64,000 nucleotides of DNA from contig QPFY01000004.1 in assembly GCA_003665825.1 (NCBI GenBank), positions 868,001 through 932,000 on the forward strand, written 5' to 3'. The notes beneath the pieces are model-generated. The model saw only the letters and a program-made list of their open reading frames with translations, did not search any database and was not told where the DNA came from. Of the stretch, positions 45,162 to 57,638 are shown in pieces. Both the position numbers and the translations under genes were made by a program. This DNA is from Microbotryum silenes-acaulis. Taxonomy: Eukaryota > Basidiomycota > Microbotryomycetes > Microbotryales > Microbotryaceae. Numbering within the stretch: position 1 is the stretch's first letter; the number at the start of each line of letters is the position of its first letter.

Positions 45162-48100
45162 ATGTGGGCTCGCTTCTCCGCCAGCTTGGTGACGGTGACA
45201 TGTGCGGCTCTTGCAAGCGCACACGACCCATTCTCAAGGTCGACCATCAGGCATTCCCGCCGCCATTCTCTCCTGCCGGACACGTACATCCTGGAAACAG
45301 AATGCCCCGATGCGTCAATCCTCCCGGAAGCCTCGCCCCGAGTAAGTTACGCTCTACTAGCTACACGCTCGTGCGAGCCCGGAACGGTTCTGGCTGCTTT
45401 AAGCCAAAGCCGAGCGCCCTCTTTCAGAACTAAAACGAAGCATTTATAGACTTCCGGGGCAAACATGGACAGTCTGGTCACAGAAATATTGGCTGCCTTT
45501 CCGGATGCTCGCCCACGACATGTATACGATAGCGCTCTCTTTTGCGGTCTGAGCGTGGAACTTGGCGCCGACAGACCTCACACTCAACTACTTAGGATTC
45601 AGAGACTGAAGGTGAATACGTTCGCACTAATTATGAAGTCCTCTCCCAGGAACTCACACATTTTTTACAAGTATAGAGTGTCTCTCCTGTCCGATCGATC
45701 CAGTTGGGAGTCAGAACCGCGGGCAGCTCGGACACTCCTTTCCAGGCGGAAGCCAGTCTCAACGTCGTGCCACGGACTGAGGCGCGCGGCGAAAGCGATT
45801 ATTTGTCGTCCCACGTTATGTTGGAAGTAGACAAGATGCAAGAAATGGGTCTATTCGGTAGTCGCGAAACTTTGGCCTGCGTCATCGACAGCGGTCAGTC
45901 AGCGACGAGGATTTTTCAGCAGACGGCCGGGAAGAACTGAGCCACAATCTCTTCTAGGAATCGACCTCATGCATCCACTTCTGGGGAATGGATGCTTCGG
46001 CTCCAACTGCAAAGTGGTGACCGGCTACGACTTCGTTGGCGACGACGGTCACTCTCCCAAGCGATCGCCTCAAACGTCTTGTAGCGATCACGGTACACAC
46101 ATTGCCGGTATCCTCGCGGCCGACAAATTCAAGGCATTCGGTTTCTCTGGAGTGGCACCAAACGCTTCTCTCGGTGTCTACCGAGTGTTCTCGTGCAAAG
46201 GCGCAGCTTCCTCGGACACGTTTCTCAAGGCTATGCTCATGGCGGCAGACGATGGCTGTCGAGTGCTTTCTCTCTCCTTTGGCAAGGCTTTGGGATGGGA
46301 TCAGGACGACGGGGACGATCCGTTCCGAAAGGTGGTTTCGAGGCTCGCAAATCGAGGAGTCTTCATTGCCGCTGCTTCCGGAAATGACGGAAGTCAAGGT
46401 CTCATGTTTGCTCAAACACCGGCGGATCTTGCCGGCGTCCTTGCTGTCGGTTCCGTCGAGCCCGTTGCGGCCCCTCGGGGATTCAAGCTTTCGTTCGAAC
46501 AGAATCGCTACCCCAGCATGACGTATCTGGCACTCCGGCCGGTCAACCACTCCCAAACCTTCCAAATCCACTTCCACTCAATTCGTCGAGCTAAAGACAC
46601 GTCGTGCGACCCTTTGCTGCCCCGTTCCTCGAATTTCACAAATTCTGTCGTTGTCCTTCAGCAAGGGGCGTGCGGGACGAAGTTAATTCATTTCTTCGTG
46701 CGCCACGGAGCACGCGTCGTAATCGCCCACGACAATGGTGATCCGGAGCAGGCGCAGAATTGGAGACGAACGGCGTACGCGGTACATTCCCAGGAAGGTC
46801 TCGAGTGGCTTTTGAAATGGCCCACTTCAGCGGTTCACACTGTAAGCGATTCAGGGGGGGGGGGGGCGTTCGCCGGTCCTTAAAAGATTCGCAACCTTGG
46901 AGCTGACCTGATCTCGTCCCACCGTTAGCTACTCGATCACTATCTCGACTCATTAGGTGACCTTCAAGTCAACTTCCGGTCCAAGGACCCCGTCCCACAG
47001 GACGAGCTTATCGATCGAGTGGCGGGTGGTTTGGTCTCCGAATACACCGAATTTGGCCCCGCTGCTACGCTCGACACCTTGGCCGCGCACGTCAGTGTGC
47101 CTGGTAGTTCGATTCTGTCTACATTTCCGCTCAATAAAGGAGGTGAGTAGTGGAAGCCAAGATTGCGTTTCGAAGATGGAGGTTCATGGCCTGCCGTTCG
47201 CTCCAGGTTACGGTGTAGCGAGCGGCACTTCGATGGCGACTCCTATGGCGGCCGGTGTGGTGACTTTACTCATTTCTCACCGCAAGGACGACCACCTCAC
47301 ACCGGCTCAAATCCGCTCATTGATGATTACGACTGCAGCGCCTGTTGCTACCAAGCTTAACTCGGTCCACCCACTGACGACGGTGATGCAACAAGGAGGA
47401 GGTGGGTGCCCAACAGGCGACAGTCCCATCTCGAATCACGAAGCCTCGCTGAAGTTTGGAGGTAACGTGCAGGACTGGTGTCCGCACATCGGGCTTACCA
47501 TGCCATGACATTGATCTGGCCCTATGCGTTGGCGCTCTACGACACCCCGCGACATGTGAAGGACCATGTCGTCACCCTTACCAATACGCACAAGTCGGTT
47601 GTCACCTACTCCTTCAACTCGGTGCCCAGTCAAACGCTGGCCACGTATAACAAGGTATAAGTGCCGGTAGAAGTGCTTGTTTTGGATGACACTGAGCACA
47701 AACGTTCAATGTAGAGCGCCGCCACTGAGTTTAATCCTTCCCGAGCATCTCCTATCATTCAAGGCTCGGCGACCGTGTCATTCGAACCTCGTCAACTCAC
47801 GATTGCTGCTGGTCAGAAGGCGAGTTTCAAAGTGTCGATCGAGCAACCTGCTTTCTCGCCGGGTGACTTGGCTCGGTATCCTGCCTATGGAGGCTGGGTC
47901 GTCATCCACGCGCAGGGCGATCTAGTCGGTACCTATCGCATCCCTTACTTTGGTATTGTCGGAGTGCTCCAGCAAGTCCCGATCCTCGATAGGAGCGACT
48001 ATATGACGAGAGGACGGGAGAAGTATACAGGGTTGAGCTACCCGTTCTTGGTGGTGGGCAACAACACAGGATCTGGCTCTGGTGGAACAAAGCACCTATC

Positions 48101-48754
48101 GTCGCCTCTTGATTACAAGAAGAGCGGCGTGGTTTCGGTCTCTCGTGCACGCGGTCTCGACGTCATTTACCGACTTGCGAGTAGGTCTTGCAGGAATACA
48201 ATCTTTAAGAGCATCAGAGCTGATGAGATCCCTTTGTGTACAGTGCCGACGGACAGGATCTACTTTGACGTAATCCATGCCGAGCCCTCGACCGCAAGTT
48301 CGCACAACGCTTCGACTGCGCGTCCTCATCGGGTTTACCCGATCCGTTCTTCGGAACCCGAGCCTTGGACCACCGTCGGACCGAGGGAGACATCACTAGG
48401 CTCCCGATTTATCGGTAATTGGATCTGGTTCTCAGGCTTGCCGCGCAACACCGACGAATTCGCCCAAGAGCCAGCGATCGATAGCAATATGGGCACGTTT
48501 CATGGTCAACTGGCTTCTTCGTATGGGGCGGATGCCCCGTACGACATCATGCTGGGCTCGAACGTCCCGGTTCGGTTCTTGGTAAGGTCAGTACAGATGT
48601 ATTCTTTTCGCAAGTTATTTCAAAATTTGCTGAGTTCGGTTCCGGTAACACGTGCAGAGCGCTGAGACTGGGTGCGACCGATAACCCCGAGGACTACAAG
48701 AATCAGGGGGTGTACGATACATGGACGAGCGACCCCTTTGAGTTCATCGATTGA
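45162..48754 (+). CDS. Secreted subtilisin-like serine protease (S8) with PA-type insert
   Basis: Start MWARFSASLVTVTCAALASA is a clear signal peptide. Next is an I9-type propeptide (MDSLVTEILAAFPDARPRHV, then YDSALFCGLSVEL). The triad is complete: Asp in ACVIDSGIDLMHP (split by an intron at about 45890-45958), His in CSDHGTHIAGILAA, Ser in GYGVASGTSMATPMAAG (47215-47250). Asn of the oxyanion hole is in AAASGNDGSQ. An insert between His and Ser regions (about 46490-47080) resembles a protease-associated domain as in Vpr/minor extracellular subtilases. A long C-terminal Fn3-like region follows to the TGA at 48752-48754. Eight or more introns; one at about 46843 contains a run of 13 G. Expected to be secreted and degrade extracellular protein. 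Length about 950 residues. Confidence 0.85.
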
Positions 48755-49063
48755 AGCCCGATGCTTCCTCGGGGACCACACCAACCGAACCCATTTCATA
48801 CACTTTTAGTCGTTTGTACATGCTTCGTATCCACCTGCACTTTTGGGCTCCTCCAGCCCCGAAATGAAGCCTCCTCTCACTGATTCGCTCGGTAAATTCC
48901 CGGCTGATTTCTGGCAGTTGCCGTGCCCCGCTCGACTCGGAGACGATGTTCCATGACTGTCACTGTCTGTCACTGTGGCAGGTGCGCGCGCGACGACCGA
49001 TCCGCCTCGTCTCTCTTTTCTTTTCCCGCCTGCTCGTCACTCGGCTAACCTACCCAACTCACC
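48755..49063. promoter_or_regulatory. Intergenic between subtilase and phosphomannose isomerase genes
   Basis: About 310 bases; contains repeated CACTGT(C) motifs near 48957-48979 and a pyrimidine-rich stretch just before the start codon at 49064. No gene. Confidence 0.4.
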
Positions 49064-50943
49064 ATGACTGTCTCGCCCGTCTTTGAACTCGTACGTCTCC
49101 GTCTCTGACCCTGCTGGGATGTCAAACCTCCCCCGGTGAGGCGGTGAACGCGTCCGCGGAGAACTCAATCTATCGACGCGCCGCAACGTGTCCGAGCAGT
49201 TTGAGCTGAGCGAACTCATGTCCCGTCCCTTGTGGATTCGTGCAGGTCTGCGGCGCCCAGAGTTACGACTGGGGCAAGCTTGGTAAAGTGAGTCAACCCC
49301 GGCGACTAGAGCAGTGCATACATGAATTGCAGTCTCATCCTGGGGCGCCGATGGACACCTGCAGGACGGCTCCAAGGTCTCGCAGTTCGCTCAGGGCTTG
49401 CCGGACTTCAAGTACGACGAGGACAAGCCTTATGCCGAGGTTCGTCACGGAACGAGTGTAAATCAACATGCATAAACAGTTCGGAAGCTGATGATGTACC
49501 GATGCTCCGTCAGCTCTGGATGGGCACCCACCCGTCGTGCCCCTCGACCCTGCTCGAGACTAAGGAGAACCTCAAGCAATACCTCAAGCAACACCCCGAA
49601 CTGCTCGGTGACAATGTCGTCAAGCACTTTGGTGACGACTTGCCCTTCCTCTTCAAGGTGCGTTGCTGTTTGATGTGGCAGATACCCCAGGAACGGATAT
49701 CTGGCCCCACGCTGACGTCGGTGTTCGATCGTCTCATGCTCAGGTGTTGGCGATCCGAAAGGCGCTCAGTATTCAGGCCCATCCCGACAAGAAGCTTGCC
49801 AAGAAGCTTTACGATGAGCGGCCCGACATCTACAAGGGTCAGACCCGAAGCAGGCGTATCGCTGCTCGAATCACTGCAAATTGCTGACTCGCGACTTGCC
49901 TTTTCTCGATCCAGACCCCAACCACAAGGTGAGTTAGTTCAAACCTACGATATGGCAATCTTTTTCAGACTAGCACCTAATCCTTTGATTATGCGTACTC
50001 AGCCCGAGATGGCCGTTGCTCTGACTCCCTTCTCTGGCTTCTGCGGGTTCCGACGACCCTCCGAGATCGCCTCGTTCCTCTCCAGCGTCCCCGAGTTCGC
50101 TTCAGTTGTCGGGGACAAGGTTGCGGAGTCGTTCCGATCCAAGTTCGGTGACAACGCGTCCCCTTCCGAGGAGGACAAGAAGGCCGGTCTCAAGGATCTC
50201 TTCTCGGCCTTGATGAAAGCCGACGAGGCCAACGTGAAGACCCAGGTCGAAAAGCTGGTCGAGCGCCTCGCCAAGGAGAAGAACCAGACGGAGGAGACTC
50301 GTTTGGTCGCCACCCTCAATAAAGACTTCCCCGGAGATATCGGCATCTTCTGCACTTTCTGCCTCAACATTGTTCACCTCAAACCGGGAGAAGCTGTCTT
50401 CCTCAAGGCGAATGAACCCCATGCCTACCTCGACGGAGGTGTGTTGACGGCTCAACTTGCAGCGTCAGGTTTTGTTTGCTGACGATCGCGCGTCATACTG
50501 ATCCAGACATCATGGAGTGCATGGCCACCTCCGACAACGTCGTCCGAGCCGGTTTGACCCCCAAGCTCCGAGATGTCCCCACCTTGACGACGATGTTGAC
50601 CTATACCTCTTCGCCGCCGTCCGAGCAAATCCTTCCCCCCGTCAAGTTCCGCTCGACGCAACACACGACCTTGTACGACCCCCCGATCGAGGAGTTCTCC
50701 GTTTTGTTGACCGTTCTTGAGCAAGGTCAAACAGAGAAGTTCGAGCCGATCGATGGGCCGAGCATCTTGATCTTCACTGAATTGCAAGGTGACGCATCGG
50801 CTGAGTTGAAGGTCGGCCAAGAGAAGGGAAGCGAGGTAACGAGGACGGGCCAAGTGTTCTTTATTGGTGCGGGCGTGGAATCTGAGATTGAGGCGACGGG
50901 TGGTAAGGTCGTGGCTTACAGGGCTTTCGTCGAGGCGCCTTGA
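49064..50943 (+). CDS. PMI40: Mannose-6-phosphate isomerase (type I)
   Basis: Zinc enzyme that interconverts fructose-6-P and mannose-6-P, feeding GDP-mannose and dolichol-P-mannose, the donors used by GPI10 and PMT4 in this window. At least eight exons, starting MTVSPVFEL. Seen: CGAQSYDWGKLGK; LWMGTHPSCPST; LPFLFKVLAIRKALSIQAHP with DKKLAKKLY; DPNHKPEMAVALTPFSGFCG, whose Gln/His and Glu provide zinc ligands; FCLNIVHLKPGEAVFLKANE with PHAYLDG; ECMATSDNVVRAGLTPK. All expected zinc and active-site blocks are present. The DPNHK piece is on a 14-nt micro-exon (49915-49928). About 430 residues, end TGA at 50941-50943. Confidence 0.93.
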
Positions 50944-51115
50944 TTGCATGGTAGTACCAATACGCAGAGTAGGCTTTGAAGCCGGCGGATGGAAAACTTT
51001 GTATGCAGACTTGGAATGACGGACAATTGCGATGTGATCCATTATGCGATTCTTGCGCTATTATGTACAACAAGGCAGGGAAGACCAAAACAAACAAACA
51101 AACTGTCATGTATGA

Positions 51116-53388
51116 TCACACCTCACCGCTCGTCTCGAGCCTCTCGTACCGACTTTGGCCCCTCCTACCCGACTGCTCTTCATCGTGGTTTGTCATTCCT
51201 TCTCGACCAGGATCCTCGAATAAGGCCTTAATTTCGTGCAAAGCCAGTCCTTTCGTCTCAGGCAAGAGCCAGTATGCGAATAGGAAGCCTACCAATGAGA
51301 TCACGGCGAAGAGCAAGAACGCGCCTCCGGGAGTGATGAGTTGGGCCAAGTGTAGATACGTCGAAGCGACGATGAGGTTCGCAGACCACTGCGCTCATCA
51401 AAGGGTGGGATCATAGGTCAGCGCTGGATCACTAAATAGTCTACGTCCGTACCACACCCTCACTCACATTCGTAGCTAACAAAAGATCCCGAGTGCGCTT
51501 CCGGTGGTCAGGGCATGAAATCCCGGACGTGCGGCCACTCGTCGAAAACTCACCAGTAGCTAAGCTTGTTCCAATCCCTCTCAGCTCATGCGAAAACACC
51601 TGACGAGAGACGAAGCTTGTTCAGTATCCACGATCATGTCCCACATACATTCCATCGAACTGACCTCGCTTTGCACGACCCAAGCAACGTTTCCCACCCC
51701 CAGAGCGTAATTGCTCGTAAAGATTGCCATACCAACTAGCGCGAACCAGGCAGCCACACCAGGTCGCTCGCCAACAATATGTGTTGACGCGGTTGTCTTA
51801 CTCTTGGGGATGAAGAAGAAGGATACTCCCAGCACGAGCATGCCGGCGCCCATTCCCAAAAGTGTCCGGAGCAAGAGGGGTCGACGGCCAAGACGATCGA
51901 TGAGGCGCAATGCGATGATGGTGCATACACTGTGGAATGCCACCGCATTCAGCTTGAAATCAAAGGACACTCCATGGGGTCTATAAGACTCACAAATTCG
52001 TCATAGCGACGATCATGGCGAAGGAGGCGGGGTTGGAGAAATGCGCAGCTTGTAAAATCTTGCCCGAGCTACGTTGACAGGTTCGGTCAGTTGGCTCGAC
52101 AGTTTGAACATCATGGAACACTACGCCACGAGAACTGACTAGTACATCAGACAATTGAACCCCGTCGCCTGTTGAATAGCTTGAAGCCCAATCGCAAGAA
52201 CCAAAGCCCTTCGGTTCGCTCGGTCCCGCCAGATCAGTTCGATGAACTCGTTCTTCGTTTCGATCAACCCCCTTGGGTTCCAGCTTCGGGTGTTCGTCAG
52301 CTCATTGTCGCCTCCACGATTCGGGTTCGAGACTTCACGTTCGATCCGCTCGATCCTTCGCTGAATGGACGCTTCGCTTGATCGAGGATAGATCGATTTG
52401 AGCGTCTTCCTGGCCACCGGAATCCGCCCTTTACTGATGAGATGAGTGGGACTTTCAACGAGATCGAAGGCGAGGATCAGTTGCACAATGGCCGGGACAC
52501 TCCCGAGTCCAAACATGAATCGCCAGCCTTTCTCGACCCGAAAGAACACTGCATCGACGGAGTAGGCCAAGACTTGACCAGCAGTGATGAGTACGACCAA
52601 GCTTGCCACGATTCGACCACGAAACTTGGCCGGTGAACACTCGCTGAGATAGATGGGGAGTATGGCGCTGCTGATGCCGACGGCGATACCGATGATGATC
52701 CTGCCGAGAATGACCTCCTTGTAGACCTGGGCTGCAGCTTGCTCGAATGCGCCTAGAATGAAGAGGATCGACGAGAAGACCAACAAAGGTTTTCGACCGA
52801 ATCGATCGACGAATTGGCCCGCTGCGATGGAACCGACGAGTGCACCGAGCAGCGCGGAGGAGACGAGCCATTCTTGCTGGAAGGTCGTCAGAGCAACTCC
52901 ACCAAGCGAGGTGCCGAGCACGAGCAGGGCGCCCGAAACTACCCCAGTATCAAAGCCACTGAACGAAGAGAGCGTGACACGAACACAATCAGCATCCAGC
53001 TTCTTCAGAGACCGGTGCGGTAGAGTTCTGGCATCGATAGCCCGAGCAACCACCTGAGCGGCGAAAATACGAACAAGAGAAGCCCTGCCAGTCCAGAGGT
53101 CACTGATGTTAGCTCAATTGACTAGAGTGGTGTGTACTCATTCGTTGGCTCACCTCCCAATCCAGCCACGACCGACAGTCGAATCAAGGCCGGTGTGACG
53201 GTGACTTCCTCCTCGACCGCGCGATCCTCCTCCCTTGCTTCCCAGTCCGATTCATCGTCATCATCGGCATCACCACCAACTACGGCACTCATAGGATCTA
53301 GTGAGCTCGCGGATGTTGCTGTTGACTCCGTTGCTGCGGGGTGATGTGGTGTTCCCCCTGTCGCGGAGGTCACGGTCGGCGATCCCAT
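51116..53388 (-). CDS. MFS sugar-porter family transporter (inositol/sugar type)
   Basis: Major facilitator of the sugar porter family at the plasma membrane; substrate not deducible, but the N-terminal GFDTGVVSGALLVLGTSLGG resembles fungal myo-inositol transporters. Seen: an acidic N-terminal tail from ATG 53388 (MGSPTV; a second ATG, MSAVVG, lies 38 codons on), GQFVDRFGRKPLLV (loop 2-3), IYLSECSPAKFRGRIV (PESPR-type region after TM4), VESPTHLISKGR, QAIQQATGFNCLMYY (TM7), DRLGRRPLLLRTLLGM, and C-terminal YWLLPETKGLALHEI. Membrane segments are distributed over about seven exons. It converges on PMI40 (170 bp gap). Confidence 0.85.
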
Positions 53389-55082
53389 TCTGCCGCCAGC
53401 ATTTGAAGTGGGGGGAAGCGAGACCGAAACCTGTTCGGTCAGCCGAGCCACGGGCCACTGCAGTCGTTGACCGAGCACTGCAGTGATAACTCGCTCGTGC
53501 GACCGGTTCACGCTTCGCCATTAAGAGCGGATTAAAGCTCGGCCTTAAGGGGCAACACACGGAGGTCCAATGGAAAGGACCAAAATGCAGTCTTTGTGGC
53601 CCGGAGAAATTACGGCCGTCGCCGCCGTCGAGACTCTGTCTGACGAGCACGAGGCTGGAGCGAGTGCAAGCCCCAAGAGAATGAATATATCGCCATAAAC
53701 CACACAGAAACGTAGAGAATTGCCTCTGGCTCGACGGAAAGTACCATTCACTTTTTGCTAACCGCTCTGGCCGCCTGACTGAGGCTGAAGCCGACCGTCT
53801 TCCGTCGGAGACGATCCGAAGGTGCCACAATCTCAGCGCAACTCCGGGCCCCGTACTTCGGCAAGTCGTCGGGCCATCGCAACGTAATTATGCTTATCAT
53901 CAGATGACCATTATTTCCTCGGCCAGGTTACTCGACCGGATTCCTCCTCGTAATCGAGTACATCCGATCAGGTGCACTGGTCCGGAGAAAGCTCTAGGCC
54001 CTTAGGGCTACCGTCAGGGGTCACTCGGAGATAAACACGATCGCCCCCAGGTGGCAGGTGAGCCGCGGCCAGAGCTTTCACCCCGAAGCGATCCTCACGG
54101 ATTCCAGAGTGATTGTAGGATGGCAGTCGAAAGCGCTCCTAAACCGCTTCCACAACACTTTGCTTCTTTCTCTTCTGAACAGCATGTCATCGGACGCCTC
54201 TCGGATGCCCGCGCTCGGATCGTTCATTGGTCCACACGTCGACCGACCCCCAGACTCCACAGTCGGCGAGAAGCCCCCGTCCCATCAGAGTGGTAGCAGC
54301 TTTACAAAATAGCCCGGCATCGAGTCTCTCGCTATCCCACCTTATGCCTCTTCTTGTGGTCGGACTCTTGCGCGTGGGGGTTTTACTGGTAACTGCAGTG
54401 CGCTATCAGTCGCTGTCACCTCCCGCCTGTTCACCGACTGAGGCCGCCTGCATACGAGTATCAAGCCCACGAGTCGATTAGCATAGATACCTCAGTCGGT
54501 GCAATCCATCGATCAAGTAGCCCGGTGCTCTGGAAGGAGGCCAAGTCGGTAGTCTGCCCCAACGCTGAGCGCAAGCAGATTAAGGAATACTATTGAGAGC
54601 GCGGGCAACCCCGAATCCCAAATTCTCCGAAGGGGTCCGAGCTCAATTGAGCCCCCAAGCCAGCTCCTCAAAGGGTCGCCAGCCCATACCAAGTGAGCTG
54701 TCTGATCCTCGGGCCAACGCCAGTCGTTGACCTGCTCTTGTCAGTGTTCTCTACAAGCCCAATCGTGGTGAGAGGCCTCCCCATTGGCACTGGGTCGCAA
54801 GCTTTCCGTTCGCTCTCAACCGTCCACCACGCCTTTCAATTCTAGTTTCGAGTGTGATTGCGATTTCATCTCTTCAACCGCTCAAAAGACGTCTCCTGCT
54901 CCACCATCAAAAACCAAAACAACGACGACGGCAATCATCTCTCAGTACTCCATCGTCGAGGCTTTCCATGCGTTGCGCGGGGGGGTGGGTCGGGGGGAAA
55001 AACTACATGCGATGATTGGGTGTGGACGAAAGGGGAAGGTGATTTTCGTCGTTAACCCGTCGCGTTTTTTTAAAGAGGTGCT
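53389..55082. other. Gene-poor 1.7 kb between transporter and eL33
   Basis: No recognised gene. Several 60-180 codon frames lack motifs and mostly have non-ATG starts. Base composition is similar to flanks. The part next to 53388 is presumed promoter of the MFS gene. Confidence 0.4.
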
Positions 55083-56271
55083 TTAGATGTTGGAGGGGTA
55101 AAGCATGACGCGAACAGAGTGACCGAAAGACTTGGCGGGAAGGTTTTCTGTAGATGGCCATCGAGGAAGGGGAAGAGATCAGCTTACTTGCTTTGCTGCC
55201 TCTTCTTGCGAGCGCCGCGACTACTTACGACGAAATTGAGCGCGAACCATCCCCGAGTTGCCGTGCGAGCGGGTGACCTTGCCCCAGATGATGCGGATCT
55301 TGGATCCGTTAATTGGTCGGGTAGCGGTGTAGACGTATGCGACGCGCTGTATTGGGGAAACAAGAGCGCAAACGGCGTCAGTGGTCGTGTTCGGTACTTC
55401 TGCATGGATATGTGCTGTCTCCAATCTCGTTTTCCCCCTTTCCTCCAATCCCAGCTATGGCGTGTACACCTCAGCATCTCGTCGCCTCTAGCCTCGCGCC
55501 CTCGCAAACGATCATCGTTTCCACAACCTGACGCCCCCATGCCCGGTGGCCTCTCTACCCCAACAACACATCCCCACTCCTCCCAGTATCAACAACAGCA
55601 ATGAAATCATGCACTGACCTTGCCCAAGTAGAACTGCGCCTCCTCCTTGTTGGCGACGCCCTCGATCTGGACGAGCGAGGTGCTGACTCGCACGTTGCGC
55701 TTGCCTCGCTGGTTACCGGTGACACGTCCCTTGGCGTACAATCCTGTCGACGGTGAAAGGAAAAGTTCCGGAACAGGGCGTGGTGATCGGGTAGGGATAG
55801 TGTGAGTGCGTAGATGGCGGTAGGGGTCGGAGGATCACGAGTGAGTGAGCCGGCCGAGTCGAAAATGGCCCAGGCAGGCGCGGCGCAGGACGCAACGAAC
55901 GCAGCCAGTCGAGTGCACGAGGGTCCGATCGGAACGACAGCCGAATGCGAGGACGATGATCCGGGTCGTAAATACATTCGGTGATGGATGGAGAATGGTC
56001 GAATGCGTGCGACGGGTTTGCAACAACGCGGTGACGAAGGGTTTGACGACGGGGCGATGGGCGACGACGGCGGGCGGGCCAGGGCGAGAGTGCACCGTCG
56101 GATTGGCAGAGCGCGCGCGAAAGGACGAGGACGAGGACGGAGCGGCCAGCGGATGAGGGGTCGGGGGCGAGGCAGAGAGCGAGAAGGGCACAAGGAGGGG
56201 AAAGGAAGAGGATGTCAGCAGTGGCTACAGCTCACGGGCCATGGCGAGCACAGCTTACGGGTGGAAGGCAT
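55083..56271 (-). CDS. RPL33: 60S ribosomal protein eL33 (RPL33/L35A)
   Basis: Four exons (56271-56259, 55743-55619, 55346-55229, 55147-55083) give exactly 106 residues, against 107 in yeast. Seen: [59 protein letters not shown], then [20 protein letters not shown], and the C-terminal [20 protein letters not shown]. The first exon is 13 nt (MPST plus one base), followed by a 515-nt intron, the longest in the window, and then two of about 270 and 80 nt. Long first introns are common in ribosomal protein genes and can hold regulatory or snoRNA sequence; I found no C/D-box pair in it. The ORFs inside this intron are not genes. Confidence 0.95.
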
Positions 56272-57638
56272 TCTTGATGATGGGTGCTTGACGAGGGAGG
56301 AAGGGCAGGAGATATCGACGCAAAAGAGCTCGAGGCCACACGCCTACCTTTGGCGCGAAAAAAGTACCCGCGCCAGCCAGCGCCAGCCTGCTCAGCCTGG
56401 GCTTTCCACACGCTTCCTCTCCCCCCGCCAGCCATGGACGAAACTCAAGAGGCTTGGGCCAGCCTCCGCCAACAGGGCGATTTCATACCAATAAAAGCCA
56501 CCGGCGTCGAGCAGTTTTAGCCACCCCCCTCTCATTGGAGCTGTGTGAGTTTGCCTCGTACACATCTTGTCACTCTTATTTCAAATTGAATGTGCAATCT
56601 AATGAAGTGAATTTATCGCGCTGCTGAAACTAGTTTGAGGTCGATATTGCATTTTCTTTTTCAGTTGAAAGTTGAAAGTTGAACCTCGACGTCGGCACTC
56701 GCACAGTCTGGAGCCGCTTTGAGGCCGCTTTTAGGGCAGCTTGCGAAAGGCGGACGAAGCACTTCGCGCGCGGTGAGACCCGCGCTTCTTGCTCTCTTCT
56801 CCAACTGATGTGCGATGTGAGTCCCTTCCCACGAACCTCTACAGTCACCACCACCCACTCTCCGCGCACTCTATCACTTCAAGAAACTGACCCATACCTT
56901 CCACTCCCCTTCCCGATCCTGCAGGCAAGACATCGCACGACCATTTCTGCCTTGCTCCTCGCCAACCTTCTCCAGGAGGAACTTGTTCTAAATTTTGGTC
57001 AAGATCGAATTACCAGACGCACCTCATCAAGGAAGGGGCTTCTGAAAGGGCTTCTTTCTGGGATTGCGATACCCTACTTCTCGATAGGGTGGAGCGGTTT
57101 GGGGGGCGGTATATATTCTTCTGTCTTCTTTCTCTCTTTCTCCTTTTGACAAATTCCAGGGACGACGGACTACGTCTTTGGGGCTCCTTTCTTTGATCAT
57201 GTCGCCTCTCCTGTGGGCGCATGCACATGCAAACATTCTTACCAAGCCTCGTATTTTGTCGACCTACGTCTGGGGAAGGCGTCCTCGATCTCTTCGTGGG
57301 AAAGAAGCCAGCCTGCCCAGTATGGAGGCTCGATATACGGAACGGGGCGAGATCTCTTCACCTTGTTTGCAATACATTCTTTCCATGACCCAAGTGCTTT
57401 GATCTGTGTGTGGGTGTGGGTGTGTGCCCAACCGTGCGACGCGGGCGCGATGCGACTGCCACGTCCAGAGCGGTTGAGATGAAGTCGAATATATTGAAAC
57501 CACTTGCGAAGGGGGGGAAAAAATTACATAAAACAGTCGACACGGTCTTCTACTCGTTCTCGGACGGGAAGATGTTGGGGTATTGGGCCTGTAGCCATGC
57601 CAGTGAGCACGAAGGGCAGTTCGGTGAGCCTCCTACAT
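56272..57638. other. Intergenic between eL33 and RFA3
   Basis: About 1.3 kb without a supported gene. On + strand (57160-57480) an open stretch begins TTDYVFGAPFFDHV and has no start or continuation; it might be a decayed fragment of an enzyme gene but I cannot name it. Confidence 0.35.

Noticed and set aside
55988..56494. 168-codon Arg/Gly-rich plus-strand frame
   Set aside because: Lies mostly in the first intron and promoter of eL33, non-conserved composition, no start context.
57160..57482. Open stretch TTDYVFGAPFFDHV... on the plus strand, possibly a glycosidase fragment
   Set aside because: No upstream or downstream family blocks could be found and the end is low-complexity; resemblance is too short to call.
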